A DNA stretch of 47,290 nucleotides from Lysinibacillus sp. (GCA_031181585.1 JAPSKP010000020.1:1-47290); one strand, 5' to 3'; counted from the first letter of the stretch, positions 35,182 through 44,211 are shown. Made by a program: numbers and translations. The notes: generated from the sequence alone by a model not told the origin.

Positions 35182-35234
35182 AAATATACAGAGACGAGCG
35201 AGCAGAACGCTTGTCACGGATTTGACGTATATTT
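35182..35234. repeat. Nested inverted repeat before the GH13-like gene
   Basis: Outer arms AAATATAC (35182-35189) and GTATATTT (35227-35234) enclose inner arms GACGAGCG (35193-35200) and CGCTTGTC (35208-35215). The 11-mer GTCACGGATTT (35213-35223) also occurs at 22361-22371 in the ctpB-minJ element. There is no T run, so it is not a terminator. It may be a small dispersed repeat or a leader structure. Confidence 0.55.
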
Positions 35235-35320
35235 GGCTGTTTATTTTCGAAAACTCACTACATATGAAATAAAATTTTGGTAAAATGAACAATGGATTGG
35301 TTTGAAAGAGAGGGATTAAT

Positions 35321-36799
35321 TTGCGATTTAAGAAATGGATCGGTACAGCTGCAGCGAGTGTATTGCTTGCGATGAGCTTTTCAGCAGCTCCTATGCAAGC
35401 GGAGGAAGCACGTACTATCGCTGATGAGAGTATATATGATGTGCTGGTGGACCGTTACTTTAACGGCTCCGGGGCAAATGATGAAAATGTAAATACACAG
35501 GACCCGACGCAATTTGCAGGAGGGGACTTTGCAGGTTTAATCAGTCGCGGGGATCATGTTATTGATATGGGCTATACGGTTTTATCGATCGGCTCTGTTT
35601 TCGCGACGGAAAAGTACGATGGCTCATTAGTAACAAGCTATACAGCATTTGAACCTCACTTCGGAACGTCCGAGGAATTTATCGACATGGTAAAATTCTT
35701 TAATGATAAGGATATCGAGGTCATGGTAGATTTTCCATTAACGAATGTTAGTGCGAATCATGAATGGGTGCAGGATCCTTCTAAAAAAGAATGGGTAGCA
35801 GGTACAGCTGATGGACTCGCTCAGTTTGATTTAGAAAATGCAGATTTCCAAGCAGCGCTTAAGTCAGCAGTTGTGGATTTTGTTTCTACATATGAAGTAG
35901 GGGGCATCCGTTTAACAAATTTGGGGGAAGCTGATACAGCATTTGTTAACGAATTAATCAGTTCCATTAAAGGTGTCAACCAAGATATTTATGTCATTTC
36001 AAATGAGGAAAGTGATGCTGATTTTGATGCGGATTTCCACGCAGAAACACCAGCATTATTCAGTGAATCTTACAAAAATGTAGACTTATCATCAAATGAA
36101 GTGACAAAGTATGTGGAGGGTGTAGTAGAGGGAGATTCCAAACCTTCACAGCTGATGATCGATTCCATTTGGACAGATCGCTTCACTTACGCAGTTATGT
36201 CAGAGGAAGGGAATCATTATCCTCCGAACCGGCTGCCATTAGCCTATGCAGCAACGTTATTAATGCCAGGTGTACCAGTCATTCAGTATGGTACGGAAAT
36301 TGGAATGAACGGGGAAGTTGGTCCCGAATCCCACCAATTATATAATTTTAAAACAGATGAAGAATTCATCGACTTTATCAAAAATCTTCAATCGCTTCGT
36401 AATGATTCAGAAACACTCCGACATGGCGATTTTGAGGTGTTGAAAAATGAAGATGGTTTCCTAGTATTTAAACGTCAATCAGAAAAAGAATCATGGATTG
36501 TAGTCATCAATAATACAAGTATTACAAATCGTATTGATCTTACATCAGATGTCATCGGAGAAGAGAAAGAGCTGCGGGGAATGTTCGAAAGCGATATTAT
36601 TCGTGTAAATAAAGAGGGGAATTATCCAGTCATTTTAGACCGCGAAAGTGTGGAAGTCTACCAGGTAATTGATGAAACAGGCATCAATATGTCTTATGTG
36701 ATTACACTGGCAATCGTTTATATTTTATTTACAATATTCGTTGTGCTTATAGTGAAACGTGGACGTAAACGCCGAGCAGAACAGGATGCACAAAGATAA
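35321..36799 (+). CDS. Membrane-anchored GH13 (alpha-amylase-fold) protein, probably non-catalytic
   Basis: A 492-residue exported protein with a signal peptide (cleavage near MQA-EE, residue 27), an alpha-amylase-type barrel (about 35-360), a beta-sandwich domain (about 365-450) and a C-terminal TM anchor (458-478) with a basic tail. The fold is supported by VDRYFNG, FAGGDFAGL, PHFGT-x-EEF and MPGVPVIQYGTEIGM. The catalytic regions are degenerate. Region II reads GGIRLTN, with Thr199 where the nucleophile Asp belongs. Region III reads ISNEES in place of G-E. Region IV reads DSIWTDRF in place of D-N-H-D. Region I keeps D137 but lacks N-H. It is therefore likely a pseudoenzyme. The start is TTG 35321 after GAGAGGGA. 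Confidence 0.82.
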   Translation: MRFKKWIGTAAASVLLAMSFSAAPMQAEEARTIADESIYDVLVDRYFNGSGANDENVNTQDPTQFAGGDFAGLISRGDHVIDMGYTVLSIGSVFATEKYDGSLVTSYTAFEPHFGTSEEFIDMVKFFNDKDIEVMVDFPLTNVSANHEWVQDPSKKEWVAGTADGLAQFDLENADFQAALKSAVVDFVSTYEVGGIRLTNLGEADTAFVNELISSIKGVNQDIYVISNEESDADFDADFHAETPALFSESYKNVDLSSNEVTKYVEGVVEGDSKPSQLMIDSIWTDRFTYAVMSEEGNHYPPNRLPLAYAATLLMPGVPVIQYGTEIGMNGEVGPESHQLYNFKTDEEFIDFIKNLQSLRNDSETLRHGDFEVLKNEDGFLVFKRQSEKESWIVVINNTSITNRIDLTSDVIGEEKELRGMFESDIIRVNKEGNYPVILDRESVEVYQVIDETGINMSYVITLAIVYILFTIFVVLIVKRGRKRRAEQDAQR

Positions 36800-36801
36800 A
36801 A

Positions 36802-36842
36802 AAAACGGCCTTGGATGCAGACAGCACCCGAGGCCGTTTTTT
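36802..36842 (+). terminator. Terminator after the GH13-like gene
   Basis: AAAACGGCCT (36802-36811) pairs with AGGCCGTTTT (36831-36840), with a 19-base loop and further Ts. Confidence 0.88.
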
Positions 36843-37302
36843 AACTATAAAAGCATATAGAGGACAAACATTTTATGGAAATGGTTAAATTTACCTTGCA
36901 TTTTTTTTACAAAAAAGATATTGTAGGTACAGTTATGAAGTCTAATCAGTAGACGTCATACATTCTAATTCTGAAAATTTAGTTAATATATGAGCGGTTT
37001 TTGGCATACATACTTATCAAAGGTTTTATAGAAAGATATAGATGATTGTGTAGTCTCCCTTGGTAAATTTAAAATGTTTTCTATGCATAATAAGAATAAA
37101 AATACAGACTTTATTCATGTGTTTAGTTTTCTTGAAATAACAAAGGGAAAAGAGAAAAAGAATAGCCTATTACAAAAAAGGTAAAAACTGTGGGTTAATT
37201 ATGTCGATTTAAAGCGCTAAAGCACTAAATGTTGTTTAAAAATCTATAGACAACAAATATACAAACTATTTAGTTATGTCAGAATAATTTGTAATGTATA
37301 TA
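36843..37302. other. AT-rich intergenic region upstream of the oligopeptide transporter
   Basis: About 460 bases with no supported gene. Only short frames without ribosome binding sites are present. A TTTAAAGCGCTAAAG sequence at 37208-37222 has a CcpA-like core but too many mismatches to call a cre site. Confidence 0.45.
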
Positions 37303-37332
37303 TTGACTAGGCCTAATTTAAGAGGTTATAAT
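37303..37332 (+). promoter_or_regulatory. Sigma-A promoter of the oligopeptide transporter operon
   Basis: TTGACT (37303-37308), 18-base spacer, TATAAT (37327-37332). It would give a leader of about 120 AT-rich bases before the first gene. Confidence 0.6.
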
Positions 37333-37458
37333 TCAAAACATCCATAAATGAATATTATAATTGATCGCTTTTTAGGATTATCGACATTCTATATTCTTAA
37401 ACCACAGCGTAAATATTCTAAATATTCACACCTATAAAGTTTGGAAAGGAGCAAACAA

Positions 37459-38490
37459 TTGAGAACGTCAGAGGAACTTTTGAAGATTACAGACTTACAT
37501 ACAGGATTCCGAATCGGCGATAATTATTTTGATGCTGTAGATGGTGTTTCACTTACATTACGTAAAAATGAAATTTTAGCCATTGTAGGAGAATCAGGAT
37601 GTGGAAAGAGTACGTTGGCCACATCGATTATCGGATTGCATGACCACAACAAAACACGTGTGCAAGGAGAAATTTTATTTAAAAATAAAAATCTAGCACG
37701 CATGACAGAAGGTGACTTTAATGAAATTCGTGGTCTGGAGATCGGCATGATTTTCCAAGACCCTCTTTCAGCTTTGAATCCTTTAATGCGTATTGGTGAG
37801 CAGATTGAGGAAGGACTTATTTATCATACTGATTTAACAAAAAACAAACGGCGGGAACGTGTTTTAGAACTGTTAAATCAAGTAGGAATTCCGAATGCTG
37901 AACGAGTAGCACGCCAGTTCCCACATCAGTTGTCTGGTGGAATGCGTCAACGGGTGATCATTGCTATTGCCATTAGCTGTAAGCCGCAAATTATCATTGC
38001 AGATGAACCGACGACAGCGTTAGACGTGACAATTCAAGCACAAATTTTAGATTTATTGATTGATTTGCAAAAGGAAACAGGGGCAGGGATTATTTTAATT
38101 ACTCATGATCTTGGTGTCGTAGCAGAGGTGGCAGATCGAGTAGCAGTCATGTATGCTGGGCAAATTATTGAGCTGGCGCCTGTTGAAGAATTATTTGCAA
38201 ATCCTAAACATCCATATACACGTTCACTATTTAATTCTATTCCGCAGATGAACAGTGGGAACGAGAAATTAAATGTAATCGAAGGAATTGTTCCTTCTTT
38301 AATGAAACTGCCACGCCAAGGCTGCCGTTTTGCTCCCCGTATTTCTTGGGTGCCAGAATCAGCTCATGAGGCAGAACCAACGCTGCATGAACTATCAGAA
38401 GGTCATTTTGTAAGATGTTCATGTCATAATCATTTCTACTTTAAAGGCGAAAAGGAGGACATACATCATGAGCTTTATGCAAATAAATGA
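37459..38490 (+). CDS. oppD: Oligopeptide ABC transporter ATP-binding protein (OppD type)
   Basis: A 343-residue cytoplasmic ATPase. It shows Walker A GESGCGKST, a QDPLSALNP Q-loop, signature LSGGMRQRV, Walker B IIIADEPTTALD and a switch THDLG. The C-terminal oligopeptide-transporter extension begins at KHPYTRSLFNSIP and runs through GCRFAPR to RCSCHNHF. The usual cysteines after CRFAPR are missing here. The start is TTG 37459, seven bases after AAAGGAG; TTG 37441 lies before that site. It is the first gene of a D-F-B-C-A operon and overlaps oppF by 23 bases. Having both ATPases first resembles the B. subtilis app operon, so an App-type name is equally possible. Confidence 0.9.
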   Translation: MRTSEELLKITDLHTGFRIGDNYFDAVDGVSLTLRKNEILAIVGESGCGKSTLATSIIGLHDHNKTRVQGEILFKNKNLARMTEGDFNEIRGLEIGMIFQDPLSALNPLMRIGEQIEEGLIYHTDLTKNKRRERVLELLNQVGIPNAERVARQFPHQLSGGMRQRVIIAIAISCKPQIIIADEPTTALDVTIQAQILDLLIDLQKETGAGIILITHDLGVVAEVADRVAVMYAGQIIELAPVEELFANPKHPYTRSLFNSIPQMNSGNEKLNVIEGIVPSLMKLPRQGCRFAPRISWVPESAHEAEPTLHELSEGHFVRCSCHNHFYFKGEKEDIHHELYANK

Positions 38491-39424
38491 TTTAAAAGTC
38501 CATTATCCGATTCGCGGGGGATTTTTTAATCGAGTGATTGACCATGTCTATGCCGTTGATGGTATTACAATGGAGATCGAACGAGGCAAGGCATACGGTC
38601 TTGTTGGTGAATCGGGATGCGGTAAATCAACAACAGGTAAATCTATTATAGGGCTAGAGAAAATCACTTCTGGAACGATTGTTTATGAAGGAGAAAATGT
38701 TACAAATCGTCGACGCGATCGTAATTCCTCTTACAATCGTGATATTCAAATGATTTTCCAAGATTCCCATTCTAGTATGAATCCAAGAAAGCGCGTTCAG
38801 GATATTTTGGCAGAACCAATCCGTAACTTCTTAAGTTTAACTCCGCAAGAGGAGTCAAAAAAAATCAGCGAACTACTGGAAATTGTCGGCATGCCTGAAG
38901 ATGCGAAAGTAAAATATCCGCATGAATTCTCGGGTGGGCAAAAACAACGCCTTGGGATTGCACGTGCTATTGCCACAAACCCAAAATTAATCATAGCGGA
39001 TGAGCCGGTATCAGCGCTTGACCTTTCTGTTCAGGCACAGGTACTGAACTTTATGAAAGATATCCAAAATGAATATGGTCTAAGTTACTTATTTATTTCC
39101 CACGACTTAGGTGTTGTTAAACATATGTGCGATTATATTAATATTATGTATAAAGGTAGATTCGTAGAAACGGGAACGAAGCAAGAAATATACAGCGATC
39201 CACAGCATATTTATACAAAACGTTTATTATCTGCGATTCCGGATGTTACACCAGTTGGTCGTGAAGAACGGAAACGCGAAAGAATTGAAGTAGAGAGAAA
39301 CTATCAGCAGGAACATGCGCAATACTTTGATGAAAATGGCCGTGTATTCGATTTGGTAACGCTTACAGATACGCATTTAGTGGCGGCTTCAGCTTCAGGT
39401 TTGCAAGTGAAGGAGGGAATCTAA
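38468..39424 (+). CDS. oppF: Oligopeptide ABC transporter ATP-binding protein (OppF type)
   Basis: A 318-residue ATPase partner of OppD. It shows Walker A GESGCGKST, a QDSHSSMNPR Q-loop, signature FSGGQKQRLGIARA, Walker B LIIADEPVSALD and a switch SHDLG. The segment PQHIYTKRLLSAIPDV is the usual end of the ABC domain. A 50-residue acidic and basic tail follows (ERNYQQEHAQYFDENGRVFD and onward). AAAGGAGG lies inside oppD, before ATG 38468. Its start overlaps the oppD end, and oppB starts one base after its stop, so the ATPases and the permease are translationally coupled. Confidence 0.92.
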   Translation: MSFMQINDLKVHYPIRGGFFNRVIDHVYAVDGITMEIERGKAYGLVGESGCGKSTTGKSIIGLEKITSGTIVYEGENVTNRRRDRNSSYNRDIQMIFQDSHSSMNPRKRVQDILAEPIRNFLSLTPQEESKKISELLEIVGMPEDAKVKYPHEFSGGQKQRLGIARAIATNPKLIIADEPVSALDLSVQAQVLNFMKDIQNEYGLSYLFISHDLGVVKHMCDYINIMYKGRFVETGTKQEIYSDPQHIYTKRLLSAIPDVTPVGREERKRERIEVERNYQQEHAQYFDENGRVFDLVTLTDTHLVAASASGLQVKEGI

Positions 39425-39425
39425 T

Positions 39426-40388
39426 ATGTGGAAAACGATAGTTCGACGTTTTTTAATTATGATTCCGCAGCTGTTCGTTTTAAGTTTAATTATTTTCATG
39501 ATGGCGAAATTCATGCCAGGTGATCCATTCACGGGGATGATAACACCAGAGACAGACCCGACGCGTATTGAGGAGCTGCGTGAGAAGCACGGATTGAATG
39601 ATCCATGGTATGAACAGTATATACGCTGGATAGGAAATGCAGCCCAAGGTGATTTCGGAATGAGCTATACATTTAAGCGTGATGTTGGTGCATTGATAGG
39701 GGAACGAGCTGTCAATACATTCTGGCTATCGCTGGTAAGTGTCATCATTCTATATGCGATTGCTATTCCACTAGGAGTACTAGCAGGGCGTTATCACAAT
39801 TCTTGGCTGGACAGATTAATTATTTTATACAGTTTTGTATCGTATGCGATTCCAACATTCATTTTGGCATTGCTATTCCTATTCTTCTTCGGCTATACGC
39901 TTGGCTGGTTCCCAACGAGTGGATCAGTAGACATCAAGTACGATCCGGGAACGTTCGGTTATGTAATGAGTAAAATTTATCATATGCTACTACCGGCGAT
40001 AACATATGCAGTATTAGCTACAACAACGGTCATCCAATATTTGCGTTCTGAAATCATCGACGCTAAAACACAGGATTATGTCCGTACAGCACGCAGTAAA
40101 GGAATTCCAATGAAGAAAGTATATTCACGTCATATTTTCCGTAATTCCTTATTGCCGATTGCTGCATTTCTAGGCTTTACAATTACAGGATTACTGGGCG
40201 GCTCTATCTTTATCGAAACAATTTTCGGCTATCCAGGTATGGGACAATTATTTATCTCATCCATTACATCCCGTGATTACAGTGTTATTACAGCACTTGT
40301 TATGTTATATGGCTTCTTAGCGTTATTAGGTAGTCTATTGTCGGATATCATTATGAGCATTGTGGACCCGCGTATTCGAATTGAATAG
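39426..40388 (+). CDS. oppB: Oligopeptide ABC transporter permease (OppB type)
   Basis: A 320-residue inner-membrane permease of the BPD_transp_1 family. TM1 is at about 10-28 (LIMIPQLFVLSLIIFMMAKF); the FMPGDPF motif that follows TM1 is typical of OppB/DppB. Five further TM segments follow. The ATPase-contacting EAA-like loop is YVRTARSKGIPMKKVYSRHIFRN (residues about 218-240). An AAGGAGGGA ribosome binding site lies at the end of oppF, before ATG 39426. It forms the membrane channel together with the OppC-type permease. Confidence 0.93.
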   Translation: MWKTIVRRFLIMIPQLFVLSLIIFMMAKFMPGDPFTGMITPETDPTRIEELREKHGLNDPWYEQYIRWIGNAAQGDFGMSYTFKRDVGALIGERAVNTFWLSLVSVIILYAIAIPLGVLAGRYHNSWLDRLIILYSFVSYAIPTFILALLFLFFFGYTLGWFPTSGSVDIKYDPGTFGYVMSKIYHMLLPAITYAVLATTTVIQYLRSEIIDAKTQDYVRTARSKGIPMKKVYSRHIFRNSLLPIAAFLGFTITGLLGGSIFIETIFGYPGMGQLFISSITSRDYSVITALVMLYGFLALLGSLLSDIIMSIVDPRIRIE

Positions 40389-40423
40389 ACAAAACTAATA
40401 AACATTAAGGAGAGGTGAAAAAA

Positions 40424-41347
40424 ATGTCTATCGAATTAACTGAAAATAAAGAATTAACAGTAAGCCCTCCTCCTACCGGTTGGCAGGTCATCTGGAGAGA
40501 ATTTAAAAAAGATAAAGTTGCAATGGTTTCATTAGTAGGGCTGATTGTTGTCATTTTTGGCGTATTTATTTGGGCGCTGTTCATCGATCAGGATGCCTTA
40601 ATGAAAATCTCACTTCGTGATAAATATGCAGCACCAGGCAGCGAGAATTATAGTGGACTTGGCTCATATATCCTTGGAGCAGACCAAGGCGGCCGTGATA
40701 TTTTAGGGCAGCTAATTATTGGTGCTAAAAATTCAATTTCGATTGCCATTGCGATTACATTCATTACAGGTATATTTGGAATTGTTGTTGGAATGGTTTG
40801 CGGGTACTTTGGAGGATGGATTGATAGTATGTTTATGCGTATTATTGATTTCTTCATTACAATTCCCTCGATGATGTTGATTATCGTATTTGTTACGATT
40901 GTTCCAAAGTATGATGTACCAGTTTTTATAATGATTATGAGTATTTTCCTTTGGACGGGGACAGCTCGTCTCGTAAGATCTAAGGCTTTATCTGAAAGCA
41001 GGAGGGATTATGTTAATGCCTCCAAAACGCTTGGTACAAATGATTTCATCATTATTTTTAAAGAAATCATGCCAAACTTGAGCTCTATCTTAATTGTTGA
41101 AATGACGCTGAATTTTGCAGGAAATGTAGGGATTGAAACAGGACTTTCCTATCTTGGATTCGGTCTTCCACCATCCACTCCATCATTAGGTACACTCGTG
41201 AGTTATGCAAATAACCCATTGGTGCTTTATGAATATTGGTGGTGCTGGCTGCCGGCAGCCATTTTTATCCTACTGATGATGCTGGCGATCAACTATATCG
41301 GTCAAGCTCTCCGTCGCGCAGCGGATGCGAAGCAACGTCTAGGTTAA
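40424..41347 (+). CDS. oppC: Oligopeptide ABC transporter permease (OppC type)
   Basis: A 307-residue permease with an N-terminal cytoplasmic segment (about 1-35), TM1 (about 36-58) and an external loop with the OppC-like YILGADQGGRDILGQLIIGA. Five more TM segments and the EAA-like loop YVNASKTLGTNDFIIIFKEI follow. AAGGAGAGGTGA precedes ATG 40424; a GTG at 40415 falls within this ribosome binding site. It is the second permease subunit of the transporter. A stable hairpin follows and separates it from oppA. Confidence 0.93.
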   Translation: MSIELTENKELTVSPPPTGWQVIWREFKKDKVAMVSLVGLIVVIFGVFIWALFIDQDALMKISLRDKYAAPGSENYSGLGSYILGADQGGRDILGQLIIGAKNSISIAIAITFITGIFGIVVGMVCGYFGGWIDSMFMRIIDFFITIPSMMLIIVFVTIVPKYDVPVFIMIMSIFLWTGTARLVRSKALSESRRDYVNASKTLGTNDFIIIFKEIMPNLSSILIVEMTLNFAGNVGIETGLSYLGFGLPPSTPSLGTLVSYANNPLVLYEYWWCWLPAAIFILLMMLAINYIGQALRRAADAKQRLG

Positions 41348-41354
41348 TAAGGCC

Positions 41355-41394
41355 AGTATAAAGACTAATTCGTTAGTCTTTATGCTACCCTTTT
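41355..41394 (+). terminator. UUCG-capped hairpin between oppC and oppA
   Basis: AGTATAAAGACTAA (41355-41368) pairs with TTAGTCTTTATGCT (41373-41386) around TTCG, followed by ACCCTTTT. It may act as a weak terminator or protect the upstream RNA, allowing different levels of the binding protein and the membrane parts. Confidence 0.75.
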
Positions 41395-41407
41395 AATAGA
41401 CTGAATA

Positions 41408-41436
41408 TTTACTATACTCTTAATTTTAGGTATGAT
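41408..41436 (+). promoter_or_regulatory. Putative promoter of oppA
   Basis: TTTACT (41408-41413), 17-base spacer, TATGAT (41431-41436). It would allow oppA to be made in excess of the transporter core. Confidence 0.4.
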
Positions 41437-41530
41437 AGTTTTGGTACCTACACATTTTCGTAATGTGTTTGTATATATAATTTGCTAGTAAAATCAGAGA
41501 AAGCTAGCAGAAAAAAGGGAGGAACAACCA

Positions 41531-43342
41531 ATGAAAAACAAAAGTTGGTCATTAATGGCAATGTTGCTTGCGGTACTTTTAGTTCTAGCTGCATGTAGCG
41601 ATAGCGACGATTCAACAAAAGAAGAAGGTTCTTCAACTCCGAAAGGTGAAGAAGAAGCTGGCTCAAATGATGCATCATTATCCCTGAGCGTAGAAAATGA
41701 AGGCGACGCAGTTGAAGGCGGTGTTCTTCAAGTAGCATTGGTAAAGGATGAGCCTTTCCAAGGTATTTTCAGCTGGGAACTTTATGATGACGGCTATGAT
41801 TCTGAGTTAATGGATTGGGCAACAAATGTAATCTTTGAGACTGATGGCGAGTTTAGAATTACAGACGAAGGTATTGCGTCTTTAGAAGTTGATGAGGAAA
41901 ATCTAAAAGCGACTGTTAAAATCCGCGAAGGTGTAAAATGGTCTGACGGTGAGCCTTTAAAGATTGAAGATTTAATCTTGCCATATGAAATTATTGCAGA
42001 TCCTGATTATGAAGGCGTACGCTATGATGGCGACTTCCAAAATATCGTCGGTGCTGAAGAGTTTCATGCTGGTACAGCAGAAACAATTTCTGGCTTGAAA
42101 AAAGTTGACGAAACAACATTGGAAATCAGCTTCAAAAAATTATCGCCAGCAGTGTTCTATGGCGGCGACGGTCTTTGGAGTTATGCAGCACCATCACACT
42201 TGATGGCTGATATCCCTGTAGCTGACTTACTAGCACATGATTTAGTACGTAAAAACCCTGTAACATTAGGTGCATTTAAATTTGATAAAGTCGTTCCAGG
42301 TGAATCTGTTCAGTTTGTTGCAAACGAGCACTACTGGAAAGGTAAGCCGAAATTAGACGGTGTATTAGTGAAAGTTGTACCACCAAGTTCTATCTCTGTT
42401 GCAATGAAAGAGGGTAAATATGATTTAGCCCAGTACTTCAATGCTACACAATGGCAAGAAATAAAAGACCTGGATAATATCGATATCTTAGGTCGTCAAG
42501 AGCTTTACTACTCTTATTTAAGCTTCAAGCTTGGTAAATACGATACTGCGAACAAGACAGTTGTCTCTGATTTTGAAAATTCAAAAATGGGCGATGTAGA
42601 GCTGCGTAAAGCAATGGGCTATGCATTAAACATCGAGGAAGTTTCAGAAGTGTACTACAACGGATTACGTGAGCGTGCAAATTCTATGATTCCACCGGTA
42701 TTCAAATCATTCTTTGACGATTCATTAGAAGGCTACACGTATGATGAAGCGAAAGCAATTGAAATTTTAGATGCAGCTGGCTACAAGGATGTAGATGGCG
42801 ACGGCATGCGTGAAGATAAAAACGGCCAACCGCTTGAAATCAAGCTGGCAGCTATGTCTGGTGACCAAACACAGGAAGATATCATTTCTTACTACCTGCA
42901 AAACTGGAAAGATGTTGGATTGAATGTAGTATTGACTACTGGTCGTCTAATCGACTTCAACTCATTCTATGACAAAGTCCGTGCTGACGATCCGGAAATC
43001 GATGTGTTTATGGGTGCTTGGGGAACTGGTACAAATCCATCTCCGTTCGCTACGTATTCAGGAACATCAGCTAATAACTTAGGTCGTTACACAACGGAAG
43101 AATTAGAAACAATCCTAAATAACATTGACTCTCCAGAAGCGATGGACAGTGCATACCGTTCTGAGCAGTTCCGTGCTTACCAAGAGTACATGGAAGAAAA
43201 CGCAGTTGTAATCCCAATGCAGTTCCGCTACGAATTGTTCCCTGTGAACAAACGTGTGAAAAACTACAATGTTGATTACGAAACTGAAACTGAACTTCAT
43301 GAAATCGAGCTTGTAGCTGAAGAGCCGATTGCAGGTAATTAA
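41531..43342 (+). CDS. oppA: Oligopeptide-binding lipoprotein (SBP family 5)
   Basis: A 603-residue extracellular solute-binding lipoprotein. The signal peptide ends in the lipobox LAAC with Cys22, followed by an acidic, Ser-rich linker. Family-5 features are VKIREGVKWSDGEPL (the conserved W-S-D-G-x-P), a LRKAMGYALNIEEV segment, YDEAKAIEILDAAGYKD-type lobes and a C-terminal VIPMQFRYELF. It captures peptides outside the cell and hands them to OppBC. AAAAAGGGAGG precedes ATG 41531. The peptide specificity cannot be read from sequence; recycling of wall peptides, nutrition or quorum peptides are all possible. Confidence 0.93.
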   Translation: MKNKSWSLMAMLLAVLLVLAACSDSDDSTKEEGSSTPKGEEEAGSNDASLSLSVENEGDAVEGGVLQVALVKDEPFQGIFSWELYDDGYDSELMDWATNVIFETDGEFRITDEGIASLEVDEENLKATVKIREGVKWSDGEPLKIEDLILPYEIIADPDYEGVRYDGDFQNIVGAEEFHAGTAETISGLKKVDETTLEISFKKLSPAVFYGGDGLWSYAAPSHLMADIPVADLLAHDLVRKNPVTLGAFKFDKVVPGESVQFVANEHYWKGKPKLDGVLVKVVPPSSISVAMKEGKYDLAQYFNATQWQEIKDLDNIDILGRQELYYSYLSFKLGKYDTANKTVVSDFENSKMGDVELRKAMGYALNIEEVSEVYYNGLRERANSMIPPVFKSFFDDSLEGYTYDEAKAIEILDAAGYKDVDGDGMREDKNGQPLEIKLAAMSGDQTQEDIISYYLQNWKDVGLNVVLTTGRLIDFNSFYDKVRADDPEIDVFMGAWGTGTNPSPFATYSGTSANNLGRYTTEELETILNNIDSPEAMDSAYRSEQFRAYQEYMEENAVVIPMQFRYELFPVNKRVKNYNVDYETETELHEIELVAEEPIAGN

Positions 43343-43360
43343 TTAGCTGCAGAAGCAGCA

Positions 43361-43401
43361 AAAAAGACGAAATCTCCATTTTGGATGATTTCGTCTTTTT
43401 T
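43361..43401. terminator. Bidirectional terminator between oppA and yitU
   Basis: AAAAAGACGAAATC (43361-43374) pairs with GATTTCGTCTTTTT (43387-43400). The A run on one side and T run on the other let it serve oppA on the plus strand and the convergent yitU on the minus strand, whose stop is at 43405. Confidence 0.92.
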
Positions 43402-43404
43402 TAT

Positions 43405-44211
43405 CTATAGCTTCAATCGATCAGCCAGGAATTTTCCGATACCGTCTTCATTGTTGCTTAATGTAATTTCTTTTGCTACAGATTTTAGTTCATCGATTGC
43501 ATTGCTCATCGCTACACCGATGCCTGCATAATCGATCATTTCCAAATCGTTGTCCTCATCACCAAACGCAATGATACGGTCCTGCGGGATTTCAAATTCG
43601 TGGGCTATTTTTGATACGCCTACTGCTTTGCTAAGCCCTTTGCGAACGATCTCAATGATTGGGAACGGCGCCCCCCATTTTCGGTGCTCGATCAGCTCAG
43701 CGTGGACATCTTCTAAATGCTTGCGAATAATTGGTACATTATGCTCATTTGCCTGGATGAGAAGACTTGTCGGGTCCTCATGCAGAGTGAGCTTTAGATT
43801 ACCAGTTGTTACTCGCGGATTTCCCATATTAAATACATTCAGTAATTCTTCATTTTCATTGTGAAGGTAAACGTCGTCAATTACCTCGGCGATTAAGTTT
43901 TCATATTGGAATTTGTTCACCGAGTCCACTACATCGTGGACAACGCTCATGGATATAGGGGAATGCATTGTTTCCCAAGATCGGTTGAGAGGGTGGTGGA
44001 TAAAAGCACCGTTGAAGTTGACAATTGGTGTTATCAGGTCCAATTCCTTATAATATAGTTGGCTTGCACGAAAAGGGCGTCCAGTTGCGATCATCACCTG
44101 GTGGCCTGCTTCACGGGCTTTTGCCAATATACTTTTTGTGTATGGTGAAATCGTTTTGTCATCGGTTAATAATGTACCGTCCAAATCTAATACGATTAAA
44201 TGCTGTTTCAT
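43405..44211 (-). CDS. yitU: Cof-type HAD phosphatase YitU
   Basis: A 268-residue cytoplasmic HAD-IIB phosphatase. Motif I is LDLDGTLL (Asp9, Asp11), motif II is IATGRP, the conserved Lys is in RKGLSKAVG, and motif IV is FGDEDNDLEM. It closely resembles B. subtilis YitU, including the MKQHLIxLDLDGTLL start and the MIATGRPFRAS and TPIVNFNGA segments. YitU is one of the phosphatases reported to dephosphorylate the pyrimidine intermediate of riboflavin synthesis; the same role here is inferred. A GAAAGGAGC ribosome binding site lies on the minus strand. It is divergent from yitV, as part of the conserved yitU-yitV-yitW cluster. Confidence 0.9.
   Translation of the reverse strand: MKQHLIVLDLDGTLLTDDKTISPYTKSILAKAREAGHQVMIATGRPFRASQLYYKELDLITPIVNFNGAFIHHPLNRSWETMHSPISMSVVHDVVDSVNKFQYENLIAEVIDDVYLHNENEELLNVFNMGNPRVTTGNLKLTLHEDPTSLLIQANEHNVPIIRKHLEDVHAELIEHRKWGAPFPIIEIVRKGLSKAVGVSKIAHEFEIPQDRIIAFGDEDNDLEMIDYAGIGVAMSNAIDELKSVAKEITLSNNEDGIGKFLADRLKL

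Noticed and set aside
37208-37222. CcpA cre-like site upstream of the oligopeptide transporter
   Set aside because: Only the core AAAGCGCT agrees; three conserved positions of the cre consensus are wrong.
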